64,000 bases of DNA from Arachis hypogaea (taxonomy: Eukaryota > Streptophyta > Magnoliopsida > Fabales > Fabaceae). Of the stretch, positions 11,667-23,221 are shown in pieces. Each line of letters starts with the position of its first letter. Position 1 is the stretch's first letter. Where the stretch lies: positions 56,707,546 to 56,771,545 of the forward strand of contig NC_092054.1 of NCBI RefSeq assembly GCF_003086295.3, written 5' to 3'. Under the pieces are notes generated by a model. The model was given only the letters and a program-made list of their open reading frames with translations, ran no database searches and was not told the origin of the DNA. Made by a program: the position numbers and the translations under genes.

Positions 11667-13544
11667 CTAGAAGCTCCCAGGATCCTTCAATTTCTGGGGT
11701 AGCTTGTGCTGAATGATGGCACTACATTCCTCGGTTAGTATCACCATTTCGTTGTTCTTCCAACTTCTCTTTTTGGTCATCAATTCCTTCAAGAACTTGG
11801 CATAGAGCGGCATTTTCTCTATTGCTTCAGCAAAGGGTATGTTAATCTGTAGTTTCTTGAAGATTTCTAGAAACCTTGAGAATTGGCTGTCATCCCCCTT
11901 TTTTCTCAATTACTGAGGATATGGGACTCTTGGAACATATGGCTTCAGCTCTTCTCCCCTTTTACGCGAATTGGAGATGGGAACTTGAACTTCCTTTTGT
12001 TCCTCCTTCCTTTCAGTTGGGTCCTCCTCTTGTGGTTTCTTGGAGGTCTCCTTCAACTCCTTACCACTTCTGAGGGTGATAGCTTGACACTCCTCCCTTG
12101 GGTTTGGCTCAATGTTGCTACCAAGGTTATGAACAGGAGTTTGCTGGAGTAGGTAACCAACTTGTGTCTCAAGTTTCTTGATGACAGCCTCTTGATTCTG
12201 CATGTTGGATCGTACCTCTTCTCGGAACATCTTACTGTCTTGAATCTCCTTACATATGCTCTCGAGTAGGGTCTCAATCTTTGAGAGTCTATCCTCGGAT
12301 GGTGATGGTGAGTTGAGATTGGAGGGATGAGAATGGCTAGTTTGGTTTTGATATGGATGTTGAAAAGGGTTGTTAGGTGGGTGCTGATATGGTCTCTGTG
12401 TGGCATGTTGGTGAGATGTGTTGTTGGGGTTGGGACGTCTCTGATCTTGGCCTTGGTCTTGTTGATTTTTCCACCCAAAGTTTGGGTGGTTCCTCCAACC
12501 AGGATTATACGTTTTGGAGTATGGGTCATGGTTCTGCCTAGGTGAATTCCCAATGTAGTTGGCTTGTTCCTGATCACCCTCTGCTTCTTCATTCACTCCT
12601 TCTTGGGTTGCTGATGAAGTAGTAATTGCTGCTACTTGATTCCTCTCCATCTTCTTGGTGAGGTCAGCTAATTACTTGGTAATCAGCTTGTTTTGAGCTA
12701 GCAGTGCATCCACATTGTTTAGCTCCATCACTCCTCTAGTATTGCCTCTTTCAGAAGCATAGAAGTAGTCATTCTCTGCGTGGTCTACTGCCTTCTTTGA
12801 TTCATACGAAAGGCCTTCATAGAAGATGTGCAACTGCACCCATTCATTGAACATATCTGGCGGGCATCTTCTTGTCAAGTCTTTAAAACTCTCCCATGCT
12901 TCATATAGAGTTTCACCATCCTACTACCTGAACGTTTGTACCTCAGCTCTCAACCTGTTGATCCATTGAGGAGGATAGAATCTTGCCAAGAACTTGTTCA
13001 CCACATCTTCCCAGGTTACTAAACTCTCCTTTGGAAAGGATTCCAGCCATTTAGCTGCTTTGTCCTTGAGTGAGAAGGGAAACAGAAGTAGTCTATAGGT
13101 GTCAGGATGAACACCATTAGACTTCACAGTATCGCATATCCTCAGGAAGGTGGTTAGATGTAGATTGAGGTCTTCTTGGACACTTCCTCCGAATGAACAA
13201 TTGTTTTGAACAAAGGTGATAAGCTGTGGCTTTAGTTCAAAGTTGTTGGCATGTATGGTTGGCCTTTGGATGCTACTTCTATAGTTTCCTGGGTTTGGGT
13301 TGATGTAAGAACCCATAACTCTTCTCTCTTGTCCAGCCTGATGCGCTGGACCTTCTCTGCCATGGTTGTGAGCCTCTTCTTCATGATGGTTCTCCATATT
13401 CTCCTCCATGTCTGGTTTAAAGTACTCTTCCTCTTCTTCAGCACCAACTACTCTCTTTCCTCTTGCTTCCCTCCTTAATCTAAGGAAGGTCCTCTCAGGT
13501 TCAGAATCAAAGGAAGTTGAAGCCCCACTTCTTCTACCTGTCAT
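11667..13544 (-). pseudogene. gag: Gag of C (nucleocapsid/capsid precursor), interrupted by stops
   Basis: I place the start at ATG 13544 (MTGRRSGASTSF), because the upstream extension looks like leader and the homologues in H and J start at the same point before a DxEPERT motif. The capsid-like retrotransposon gag domain spans roughly 12950-13270 (NNFELKPQLI ... KWLESFPKESL..W). A Gln/Asn/Pro-rich linker with repeated HPNFGW follows. Stops interrupt at about 12921-12926 (two), 12669 and 11907. All pieces share one frame, and no frameshift is needed. Confidence 0.85.
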
Positions 13545-13804
13545 ACAACTAACAAAGCAAAAGCAAGAGAGATAGATGCAGACAGTAATTTCTATAGAAA
13601 TGCTGTTAGTGTGAGTGATGCAATATATCAAACAGTTAGTGGGTTAGTGACTGAATTGTAAACAACTAAGAAAATGGGTAGGAGAAAGGGAAAAAAATAG
13701 CTAAACAGAAAGTAAATTACTCAAATGAACTTAAATCAAACAAAATAAAAACAAATGCTCAATCTAGTTATCCACCAATTTAATCATTGTTGATACAAAA
13801 TCAA

Positions 13805-13822
13805 TCCCCGGCAACGGCGCCA
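13805..13822 (-). promoter_or_regulatory. Primer binding site of C (tRNA-Asp)
   Basis: The minus strand reads TGGCGCCGTTGCCGGGGA, complementary to the 3' end of plant tRNA-Asp(GUC) including CCA. It lies six bases inside the 5' LTR. It fixes the element's orientation as minus. Confidence 0.93.
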
Positions 13823-13828
13823 TAAACT

Positions 13829-16077
13829 TGATGCACGGAAACTTGTCTCTCAACAAATTTTCTTCGACAAGTATACCGAATTGTCGTCAAGTAAAAACTC
13901 ACAGTAGAGTGAGGTCGAATCCCACAGGGATTGATTGGTCAAGCAACTTTAATTGGGAGAATGTTCTAGTTGAGCTAAGCAGAAAGTGAGTTGAGAATTG
14001 CAGGAAATTAAATGGCGGTAAAGTAAATAGCAGAAAATAAATGACTGGAAGTAAATTGCAGAATCTTAAATGGGGAAGGGAAGTTTAGCATGAAAGTAAA
14101 TGGCATAAAGTAAAGAGAATGGGTAAGATCAGAAATGGGGAATTCATTGGGCTTAGGAGATGTTGCATTCTCTGGATCAAGTTCATTTTCATCTCTTCCT
14201 CAATCAATACATTCATTGATCTCCTTGACAATCTTAAGTGATTGAATTTCAATTCCTTGGTAATTCAATCTCTCAAATCAGATCAATAGCCAATTCCTTG
14301 GTCTAATTGCTCATGAGAAGAGTTAAAGTATGGTCACTGATTATACCACATGTATTTCCAAATCAAAGTATTAGGAGAATTATATGTCACCATATTCGCC
14401 CAAACTCCAATTTGGTCAAACATGAGAAAGCATTTCTAGCATGATCTCTTCATCCCTTTTCCAAGGTTCAGAAGAGATCCAAGTATGAATAGCTTCTTTT
14501 CCAAGATAACTACTCAATTGGATAAAGATTGAAAGCTTTCTAGTAAAATCAAGAGAAAAGAAAGAAGAAAAATAATGAAAACTATTATTGATCCATCAAA
14601 TTACAACAGAGCTCCCTAACCCAATGAAAGGGGTTTAGTTGTTCATAGCTCTGGGAATGGAAAGCAAAGATGGAGAGTACATTCTGAAAGTTAAACTAGA
14701 AGTGCAGAGAAAGTAAAATACAGAGAGTAATTCTAATAATGCTCCCCAAGCTCTCTTTTCTAGTTCAAAGCTCTCCCTATTTATACTATTCTTCTGATCT
14801 TCTAGTTGGCTCTTCAAGTCTTGGATATGGGCCTTTGGATCTTGAGTTGAAGCAGTTATCTTCTTCAGTGGACTCAGCTTTACTTGTAGAGAAAGTGTGA
14901 AGTAGGCAGGGACTTTAGCTTAGGGCGTTAGTGGTGTTAACGTTAAGTGAAAATGTGGGGTTGAGAACATTAGTGACAATCACCTTTTCCACTAACGTTC
15001 TTAACCCAAAGTGACCACTAACGTTGACCCTTGGCCCTTGCAAACGTTACTGGGGTTTACCTTTTTCAATAACGTTAAGAGTACCCCTTTCTCCCTACAT
15101 TAGAGTTCATGTTAGAATAGTTAACGTGGCCTTTAACGTAGGCTTGCCAAATCTTCGAGAGCGTTAGTGACACTTACCTTTGTCACTAACGCTTCATAAT
15201 GCCCCTACTTCCCACGTTAGAGTTCACGTTAACTAAGTTAACGTGACTTCTAACGTGGTATTAATAGCCATCTCCAACATTAGTGACAAAGGTGAGTGTC
15301 ACTAACGTTGGCTCATCATCCCTCTTCTCCACGTTAATGTAATTAACGTGGCGACTAAAGTGGCTCATAGTGGCTCAATCCAACGTTAATGACAAAGGTG
15401 AGTGTCACTAACGTTGGTGATTCTTGCTCCCTCCACGTTAGAGTCCACGTTAACTAGGTTAACGTGACTTTTAACGTAGCCAATATGGGCTTAGTCCAAC
15501 GTTAGTGACAAAGGTGAGTGTCACTAACGTTGGCATCATCTTCTTCTTCCACGTTAGAGCTCACGTTAACTAAGTTAACGTGGCTCTTAACGTGGCCAAT
15601 TGCCCCTTTTGGAACGTTAGTGGCACTTACTTTTACCACTAACGTTGGAGTTCTACTTCTCTTTCACGTTAACATAGTTAACGTGGCAACTAACGTGGGC
15701 TATGATGGCTCATGAAGGCGTTATTGGCAATTACTTTTCTCATTAACGTTGCAAGCTAGCCTTCATTCCACATTAGTGGTCACGTTAGCTAGGCTAACGT
15801 TGCTACTAACGTGGTTCTTCCTTGCTTCCTTTATCCTGAAATCAAGCAATAAAGTGTATCAAAACTCTGATCCAAGTTATGAGACATGCATCATTCAATT
15901 TGTCCTTTAATTCATGCATAATTCTCATGAAATCATGTAAAATTCACAATGTTTGCTTGAATTGAGATGTAAGTGATTATTTACCCAAAACTTGCTTATT
16001 TCCTAAGAAAATGCATGAAACTACCTTAAAACCATAAAGAAAAGGTCAGTGAAACTGGCCAAAATGCCCTGGCATCA
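13829..16077 (-). repeat. 5' LTR of element C
   Basis: Same length as the left LTR. TATAAATA on the minus strand at 14778-14785 is the likely promoter for C. A palindrome array lies at about 14930-15815, and the U5 hairpin pair at 13863-13913. It differs from the left LTR by scattered substitutions and compensating indels in the array. Confidence 0.93.
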
Positions 16078-16864
16078 GTAAGGTCAAGTTCAGGTGCAAG
16101 AACTCGAACTTGATCCTTCAAATTCTCATAAGCAACATTTACATTGCCTACAAGATGACCCTGAAGCTTGGCATAGTCAGCTCGGGTAGACTCCAAACTC
16201 TCCCTAAGACCCATCATCTCCCTATAAGTTGTGACATAGCTCTCTTTATGCTTCAACGCCATATCCTCAGACAACTTTGCAGAAGCCGCCAAGGCAATAG
16301 CCCGAGTCTTTTCACCCTCCAACTCTTTTTCCAAGTTGGCCACTTTCATCTCGAGCTCCTCCTTCAAACCATTGATCCGGTCGAACTCCGACTTGGCCTC
16401 CTCCATATAAGCCTTTGTTGCATGAATAGGAAGATGCTGGGCAGTTCGGTATAGAGCCGCCCCCATATGTGCCATCTTAATGCTACTCCGGGTAATGAAG
16501 TCCAAATGACGAAGAAGGAAAATGTCGTCAGTAGGAATAACACCATAGGGACCAATTTGTTGATCAACAAACCCGACAGCATCAAAGTCGGAGGCATCCA
16601 GATTGAAGGGCTCAACAGTCCTCTGTCTTTTTGGATGAGGAATAGCAGTAGGAGAAGAGGTGGCAGCAGAAGTCTGGGGAGGATCGATCACATGAACGCG
16701 AGGGGTAGGAATCACCCTCCTCGGTCCAAGAGAGCTCGATACCGGCTGTTTTGGCAAAACATGAGAGGATCCTTTCCCAGCCACCTTGGCCGAGATATTC
16801 TGGGCAGTTGTAGTCTTCTTCACATTTTTAAAGGCTTTCATGGAATCATTGTTCTTAGCCATCT
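16078..16864 (-). pseudogene. Element B antisense ORF, exon 2 (main part)
   Basis: Homologous to 950-1728 of A: basic Ser/Pro N terminus, then the coiled coil, ending at VRVLAPELDLT where C was inserted. The missing C-terminal codons are at 4219-4334. Bases 16078-16082 are the right GTAAG duplication of C. The acceptor TTTTTTCAG ends at 16865. Confidence 0.7.
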
Positions 16865-16954
16865 CTGAAAAAATAAAAGCAACCAAAGAAGCAAATTATA
16901 AACTGGAAAGAAAGGAAGCAAAGTAAAACAGAGCAAAAATAAGTCGGTCAATAC
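16865..16954 (-). other. Predicted intron of the antisense ORF in B
   Basis: Minus-strand donor TTGG then GTATTGACC, and acceptor TTTTTTCAG before AGATGGC. About 90 bp, same position and phase as in A and G. Confidence 0.55.
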
Positions 16955-17747
16955 CCAACGCAGTTCAGACAAGGGAGGGGTCCCCCAAAAATCTCTTGGT
17001 ATCGAGATGGAGAGGTTCCCCCAAAATATCTTCCAAAATATTTACAAAAGCCTGCTCCACCTCGTCAAGCATCTCCCACGAGTATCGAGATACCACAACA
17101 TTCTTTTGCCAACACAAAGGGATGGCAGGTTCATTATTCGCCTTTAAGAAAAATGGTCGAGCTCCCTCAACAGCTCGGACCTTAAAAAAGTAATTCTTAA
17201 AGTCCCTAAAGGACTCGTCATACATAGCAAACACTTTATGTCCTTTGGCAGATCAAAAGGAAATCCAAAAAGCTTTCTTTTTGGAGGAAATCCCGGGCTT
17301 AGTCAAAACAAAGAGATAAAGAAAGAGGGTCTGAGAAGGTTTGACGTCCAACTCTTGGCAAAGCAATTGAAAGATCTTGATAAAACTCCAAGAGTTCGGA
17401 TGGAGCTGGGATGGAGCTACGTTATACGACCATAACAAATCGGTGTCAAAGGAAGTAAAAGAAAATGTAATATTCAGCTGGCTGAAAAAATAGTCATAAG
17501 CATAGACGAAGAGACCTTCCTCCTGGGCCAAAGGAGGAAAGCAAACCATCTCATCAGAATCAGGCGCTACCAATTCATAGTTCTTTTCCTGATCTCTATC
17601 ACTACAGATTCGGTGATGTTTTCTAAGCTCCACGCAGAACTCGGAATTAACTACAGAAACACACATAAGGACGAGGGAGTCCAGCCAGTCGGACATACCC
17701 TCAGGAACCTTGGAAGACATCTCGACAATATTTTTGTGAGAAGACAT
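16955..17747 (-). pseudogene. Element B antisense ORF, exon 1
   Basis: Starts at MSSHKNIVEM. It keeps the stretch that A has lost (SEFCVELRKHHRICSDRDQE) and the LYLFVLTKPG...FRDFKNYFFKV core. It is broken by a stop after AFWISF near 17251 and by SLV-stop-TAL next to the donor, where CGA appears to have become TGA. The domain is recalled as Transposase_28. Confidence 0.65.
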
Positions 17748-18830
17748 GGTCAACTAGTTCTACAGCCAGAAAAAGAAGATGGATTACTAAACCAAAACAG
17801 CTCGGGCAAAAAAGAAATCATCTCAGACAAAACATGACTCAAGCATACAAACAGTAAAAGAAAAACTCCAGCACATACACTAAGGTCCAGGGGCATCCTT
17901 TGGAGGCAGTAACACTGAGCAAGGACTTAGAAAAAACTACAAAGGCTAAACATCCCAGCAAGACTCTAAGCAACGCTTCAAGAAGAAAGACACAAATCAA
18001 AGAAAGTTATCAGAAAACCATTGTCTTCTACAAATCTATCAGCAAAGAAAACTATCAAACAGGGAAAAAATCAAGGAGCAATCTTTTCAGAATCAAACAA
18101 ATGCAGTTCATAAAACTCAAACATCAAAGTACAATCAAAAGCAGCAAACAGCAGGCGAAACCCTAAAAATATCAAACTACCAAGGAGTCCACCTAGGAGC
18201 ATACATAAAGTCAAAAGAACACTAGAAAGCATGCGTCACAAGCGACAACCAAGCATGGTAATACGAAAAGATTCAAGCTTTCCAACGTAAACTCAAGCAA
18301 AATTGAAACTTTACCAAGAATCGAACAATGCAAGTACAAGGAAAGAACGGCAAAATAAGTAAAAGAGAGAAACAAAAAGAACCAACCTGAAAGAGGAGAA
18401 AAGCGCTGAAGAAACCTGAAGATGAAGAGATGAAAACCGGAATTGCCTTCAAGCAAAAGAAGCACCAACAACTACCAAAGGGCGTCACAGAAGCACAAAA
18501 AACGCAAGTCCCAGGCAAACCAAACAGAAGAATAGAAAGAAAAGGGAAAGTTACAGGAAAACAGCTTTTGGTGTAAATTCAAAATGAAAGTGGGAGACAA
18601 AAGAAACGGAGCATTAAAGAATTAATGGGTCATTAAACCCTCGCACGTTCCCAAAGCAAAGAGACGTGCGTTTCCAAAGGATAAAGGAAAAAGAAAAAAC
18701 GTTTTGCATTCAGAGGGATCTCTACAAAAAGAAATCGACAATGCTCGAGCTTGGCTTTTCCAGAGAAGGATCGAAGTCCTGAAACTAAGGACTCTACCTC
18801 AAAAGGAAGACCACGCTCAAGTAGGGGCAC
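17748..18830 (+). other. Noncoding 3' internal region of B
   Basis: A-rich sequence equivalent to 2534-3681 in A. It ends 'caagtaggggcac' at the LTR border. No supported gene. Confidence 0.5.
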
Positions 18831-19353
18831 TGTTCATACCCTGGGTCGAGCTGTCCGACCCGGGATGTTTAACGACAAGTCGACCAACCTCTTCAGATCA
18901 GGACCATCCGACCTCTTCTCAAAGAGCTCGGCCAAATTACCAGGAAAATCCCAAATAGGGCCCAAACAGAGGAACACAACCCAAATCTAAAGGCATTCCA
19001 AGCTTACAGAGATAAGGGAGGTTTCCTTGAAGATAAGATGACCTCACCCAAAAATAAGGTTATCTTATCTCCAGAAAGGTCACTCCTCATCATTATAAAT
19101 ATACTGGAGCACCCAGGTATAACTCATACTCTGATTCTACTAAAAACCTGCTTAATACCCTTGCTAACTTAAGCATCGGAGTCCTTTGCAGGGACCAGCC
19201 CCCTCCGGTAACGAAGGATCAGCACCACCTCCAGATCCAACAAGTCGGACACGGCAGCTCCGACCACCATCATCAAGTCGGACACATCAGCTCCGACCAG
19301 TATAGAAGATCTCGTCCGAGATCAACCTACAGTTTCAGGTAACCCTCGGAACA
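18831..19353 (+). repeat. 3' LTR of element B (Tat-type)
   Basis: Begins TGTTCATACCCTGGGTCGA and ends CCTCGGAACA. TATA-like ATTATAAATA lies near 19092. The flank GATTC (19354-19358) would be its target duplication, with the partner outside the window. Confidence 0.85.
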
Positions 19354-20199
19354 GATTCAATAAGAGAAAAATTTTGAAACAGGAAGTGATTGTCCAATGT
19401 AGTAGGAATGATAATAAAGTTTAGTGGTGGTATATGTGTTTGATTGTTGAAACAAGCTCAATAATAAAGGATAAAGTCTAGGATGTTCCTTTATAGTGGA
19501 AACTAGGCTGCTACTTGTGAACTCTTGACTAACAAGTATCCTTGGAAAAGAAAGAGCAAGATATGGAAGGAAGAAAAGCCAAGAATTGGAAACAAAAATG
19601 AAAGAAACAAATAAAAAGGCTAGACACCAATAGCTTAGACCTTAGGATATATGCCTGTGATGCTATTGTATTAGGATCTGCTTGGATTAGTAGGTTCTGA
19701 GGAGTCTTTTCAAACTTGGTAACTTGGATTAACTAATCCGGGATTACCAACCAAAAATCCACCATCAAGAGCAACCTAATTACAAAGCATTTAGTAACCC
19801 AAAGAGGTGCTGGGCATTAATGTCTTAGGATGAATTGTGAGCCAAGTGTCTGTGGTGGAGATGTGTTGACTGAAAACCAAAGCTAAAAAGCTGCTGCAAC
19901 ACATAACATCTAGCTTTGAATAAGAGTGTAAGCTTCTCAGCATAAAAACAAAAGAAAATAAAAGAAAACCAAGGATGGATGAATAACAAGGCTCATAGCA
20001 GCAACTTTAGTCATCATTTAAAGGACATTTCAAGCCTGACATCTAATAAAAGAAGAGCTTCAATTGCATCTGTATAAAACCCCATGAACCAAATGCAATT
20101 ACCTGCTAAATAAGGACATGCATACTTTTCTGTTTTCTTTCATTTCTTCTCATGTTTAAGTGCTTGCTTGGGGACAAGCAAGATTTAAGTTTGGTGTTG
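19354..20199 (+). other. Element D: 3' untranslated region
   Basis: Noncoding, plus orientation. It shares agtaacccaaagaggtgctgg with the C untranslated region. It ends with TTGCTTG-ggga-CAAGCAA and 'tttaagtttggtgttg' immediately before the LTR, the polypurine-tract position. The rest of D lies left of the window, beyond the B insertion. Confidence 0.7.
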
Positions 20200-22028
20200 T
20201 GATGACAAGTCATCTTATGCTAGTTTCACAAGTATTTTTCATTTGTTTCATTAGGTTTTATGCACTTCTTGCACAATAAGTAAGTGGTTGGAGTGGAATT
20301 TTATGATTATTTTGATTCAACCAAACATCATTTATTTTATGAAAAATCATGAGATTTATGCAAGAATTAAATGATTATTATGAAAGATACAAATTCTTGT
20401 GGTTTTGGTAGGACTTTGATTGCTTGATTGGTTGACTTTAGGTGATAAAATGAAGAGAAGAAGGTTCAGCACAGGGAAGCGTTACATTCAAATAAAGAGC
20501 GCCACGCTCACTTATGGCGCACACGCGCACAGGACGCGCACGCATCAGGCAACAAAACTTGAAAATCCACGCGTACGCGTGCATGACACGTACGCGTGGG
20601 TGTGTTGGCGCTCGTTTTTAAAGAGAGTGCTACGTTAAATTACTCAGCATTTTCGGGGAGAGTGAAATTTGGAGGCAAAATTTTGCAACCGACGCGCACG
20701 CGTGTCTGACGCGTACGCGTCGATGGTGCATCTGAGACAAAACGCACACACGTGTAGCTGGCGCTGAAGCTTGAATTGAGATTTTGCCACCCATGCGCAC
20801 GCGTAAAGGACGCGCACGCGTGGGCACCACTCACTAACCCAACGTAACGCTCACTAAGTTAACGCTGCTGAAGGCGCGTACGCATGATCATGGCGCGCAA
20901 GCATATTTGGAGCTGAAGACTGATAGGACCTGTACACGTACATGACGCGTACGCGTCGATGAGCAAAAATGCAAAAAGGGCGCGCACGTGCCAGAGACGC
21001 GTACGCGTGGAAAGTGAACGCTGCGCTCACTTAGAGAACGCAACGTTCCACTGGGAGCTGGATCAGAATGGCATTTTTTCTCCACATCTTCAAAGGCCAA
21101 AAAGCCCACTCCAAGTGCTGAGATCCAGAAATAGAAAGTGTATATATAGCTAGGAATTTGATTTTTGAGGGGGCTCTCTTTTCGTTTTCATTTTTTTGAA
21201 TTTGAGAATTGAGATCAGATCTAAATTTTTCTTTTCTGTTTTGCTTTCTATTTTTCTGCAATGGTTACTTTCTGCATTGGGTCTTTGTATTCTGCTGAAT
21301 TTCTTCATCTCCTTTACTTTTCCTTGTTAGAATTAAAGATCTGATCATAGTTAATTTCTGGTTTTTACTTTCCTTTGCAAATTCTTTTTTTTTCTGTTTT
21401 GTTAAGAGAGCGTTTGAGATCTAAACTTTCTTTCTGCTTGTTATTCTATTTCAATTGTCAACTTCTCTTTTAGAATTTCAAAGTAGATTTAAGTTTTCAC
21501 TCTATTTTAATTCTTCTGCAGCTTTACTTTCCTGTTTTGGTCCTGAATACCTGATCTATGTTCTGTCAGCTGAGAAGCTCGTTAGTTTACTGCAATTTAC
21601 TTTTTCAAGTTCCATTCTGAATCCCAGCACCCAAATTCCTTTACTCTTCATGCAATTTAAGTTCCTGTGCACTTTAGATTCAACAATTTAAATTTCTTGC
21701 ACTTTAAGTTTCAGTTATTTAGCTTTCTTGCAATTTAAATTTTAGTTATTTTAATTTCTTGCGCTTTAAGTTTCTGCAATTTACTTCTTCTGCACTTTAA
21801 GATTCGGCCAATTTCAATTCTGCAGTTTAGTTTTCTTGCAATTTTACTTCTGTTAATCAAATTTCACCCAACTCATCAAATATTTGCTTAACTAAATTCA
21901 TCACCAAACTAAAGTTGCTCAATCCATCAATCTCTGTGGGATCGACCTCACTCTTGTGAGTTATTACTACTTGATGCGACCCGGTATACTTGCCGGTGAG
22001 TTTGTGTGGAATCGTTTTTCCCTCATCA
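20200..22028 (+). repeat. 3' LTR of element D (Athila-like)
   Basis: Begins TGATGACAAGTCATC and ends CCCTCATCA. It is the same family as solo LTR K (51137-52891, inverted). A CpG-rich palindrome array with ACGCGTACGCGT-type cores lies at about 20505-21015, a TATATATA box at 21141-21148, and then a pyrimidine-rich leader. The U5 hairpins are CTCAC-tctt-GTGAG (21947-21960) and CCGG-tatacttg-CCGG (21981-21996). D is inserted in the left LTR of E. The right flank is GTAGG. Confidence 0.85.
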
Positions 22029-23221
22029 GTAGGCTGTATGTGATTGACGTTGGTTTGAGCAGCCACCAATACTCATCTAGATCTGAACCCCAGGGTTAGT
22101 GCGGATCTATTCTGATTGAGGGTAAAGTTCCTACAGTCCATTCTCTTTGGTGATCCTACTCAAAATGCCACAGACAAGGTCGAATCTTTCGGATCAGAGG
22201 ATGCTGCACCTTTGGTTCTAGCCTCTACCACAGAGACCTTAATCTCCTCGTAAATCGGCTGAACTGATGTCTCGGGAAGTCCCCAACGAAGTCGTGGATT
22301 AGCCGTCTAAGAGATGTATAATCAAGCTGGGGGTTCATCATTGTCCGATGAAAGATGCACTCTGAACCCATGTAGAATGTGATAACCTTATGCCAGTTCA
22401 ACACATTTATATTGATGAAGAACGAGGATACATCTTAGAATAGAGAATCAAACACATATTAAAGAGAAACAATAATACTTTTATTAATCCATAAAACTCA
22501 GCAAGGCTCCTCTCCTCAACCTAGGGGGTTTAGAAACTCATACTGATAGAAAATACAATGTGTAAAATGAAAATATGGTAAATGATAGGAGAAGATCCCT
22601 AACAACAAGTGGTCTTCTACTTTAAATACTAAACTAATGACTAGTAAGTGTAAAATAGTCTTTTAGTGCTAAAAATCCACTTTTGTGGCCCACTTGGTGA
22701 GTGTTTGGGATGAGCTTTGATGAGATCCACGTGCTATGAGGCCTCTAGGGAGTTGAACGCTGGATAGGGGTCCTCTTTGGGCGTTTGGACACTGGTCTCT
22801 TCTCCTTAGGCGCTGGACGCTTGAAAGGGGGCAGGAGGCTGGCATTGGACACCAGTTTTGGGCCTTCTAATCTGAAGCAAAGTATAGACGATTATACATT
22901 TCTGGAATGCTCTGGAAGTAGGCTTTTCATAGCCATTTAGAGCGCTCTATTTGGACTTTTGTAGCTCCAGAAAATCTCTTCCGAGTGTAAGGAGGTCAGA
23001 TCCAGACAGCATCTGCTCTGTCTCTGAATCAGACTTTGGTTCCAGCTCCTCAATTTCAGCTAGAAAATACCTGAAATTGCATAAAAACACACAAACTCAT
23101 AGCAGAATCCAAAAATGTGAATTTAACACTAAAACCTATAAAAACTTAATAAAAATTAAACAAACCATACTAGAAACTATATGAAAATAATGCTAAAAAG
23201 CGTATAAATATCCGCTCATCA
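22029..23221 (-). repeat. Left (3') LTR of element E, interrupted by D
   Basis: It aligns with 25108-26078 from GGCTGTATGTGATT through to TATCCGCTCATCA. On the minus strand it begins TGATGAGCGGATATTTATACG, as in F and H. Its remaining part lies beyond D. It retains about 230 bp around 22770-22995 that the right LTR lacks. Confidence 0.82.

Larger units (their letters stand above)
4340..16077 (-). mobile_element. Element C: complete Athila-like Ty3/gypsy element, minus strand
   Basis: 11.7 kb flanked by the 5-bp duplication GTAAG (4335-4339 and 16078-16082), with LTRs of 2249 bp each. Read on the minus strand: 5' LTR (16077-13829), tRNA-Asp primer site, gag, protease, RT, RNase H, integrase, 1.6 kb untranslated region, 3' LTR (6588-4340). 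One continuous frame runs from 13544 to 8208, broken only by in-frame stops. There is no chromodomain and no env-like ORF between integrase and the LTR. Size and layout recall the Arachis FIDEL family (inference). Confidence 0.92.

Noticed and set aside
13805..13822. tRNA-Asp-like sequences here and at 31176, 36235 and 40716
   Set aside because: Only the 3' end complement is present, next to an LTR. These are primer binding sites, not tRNA genes.
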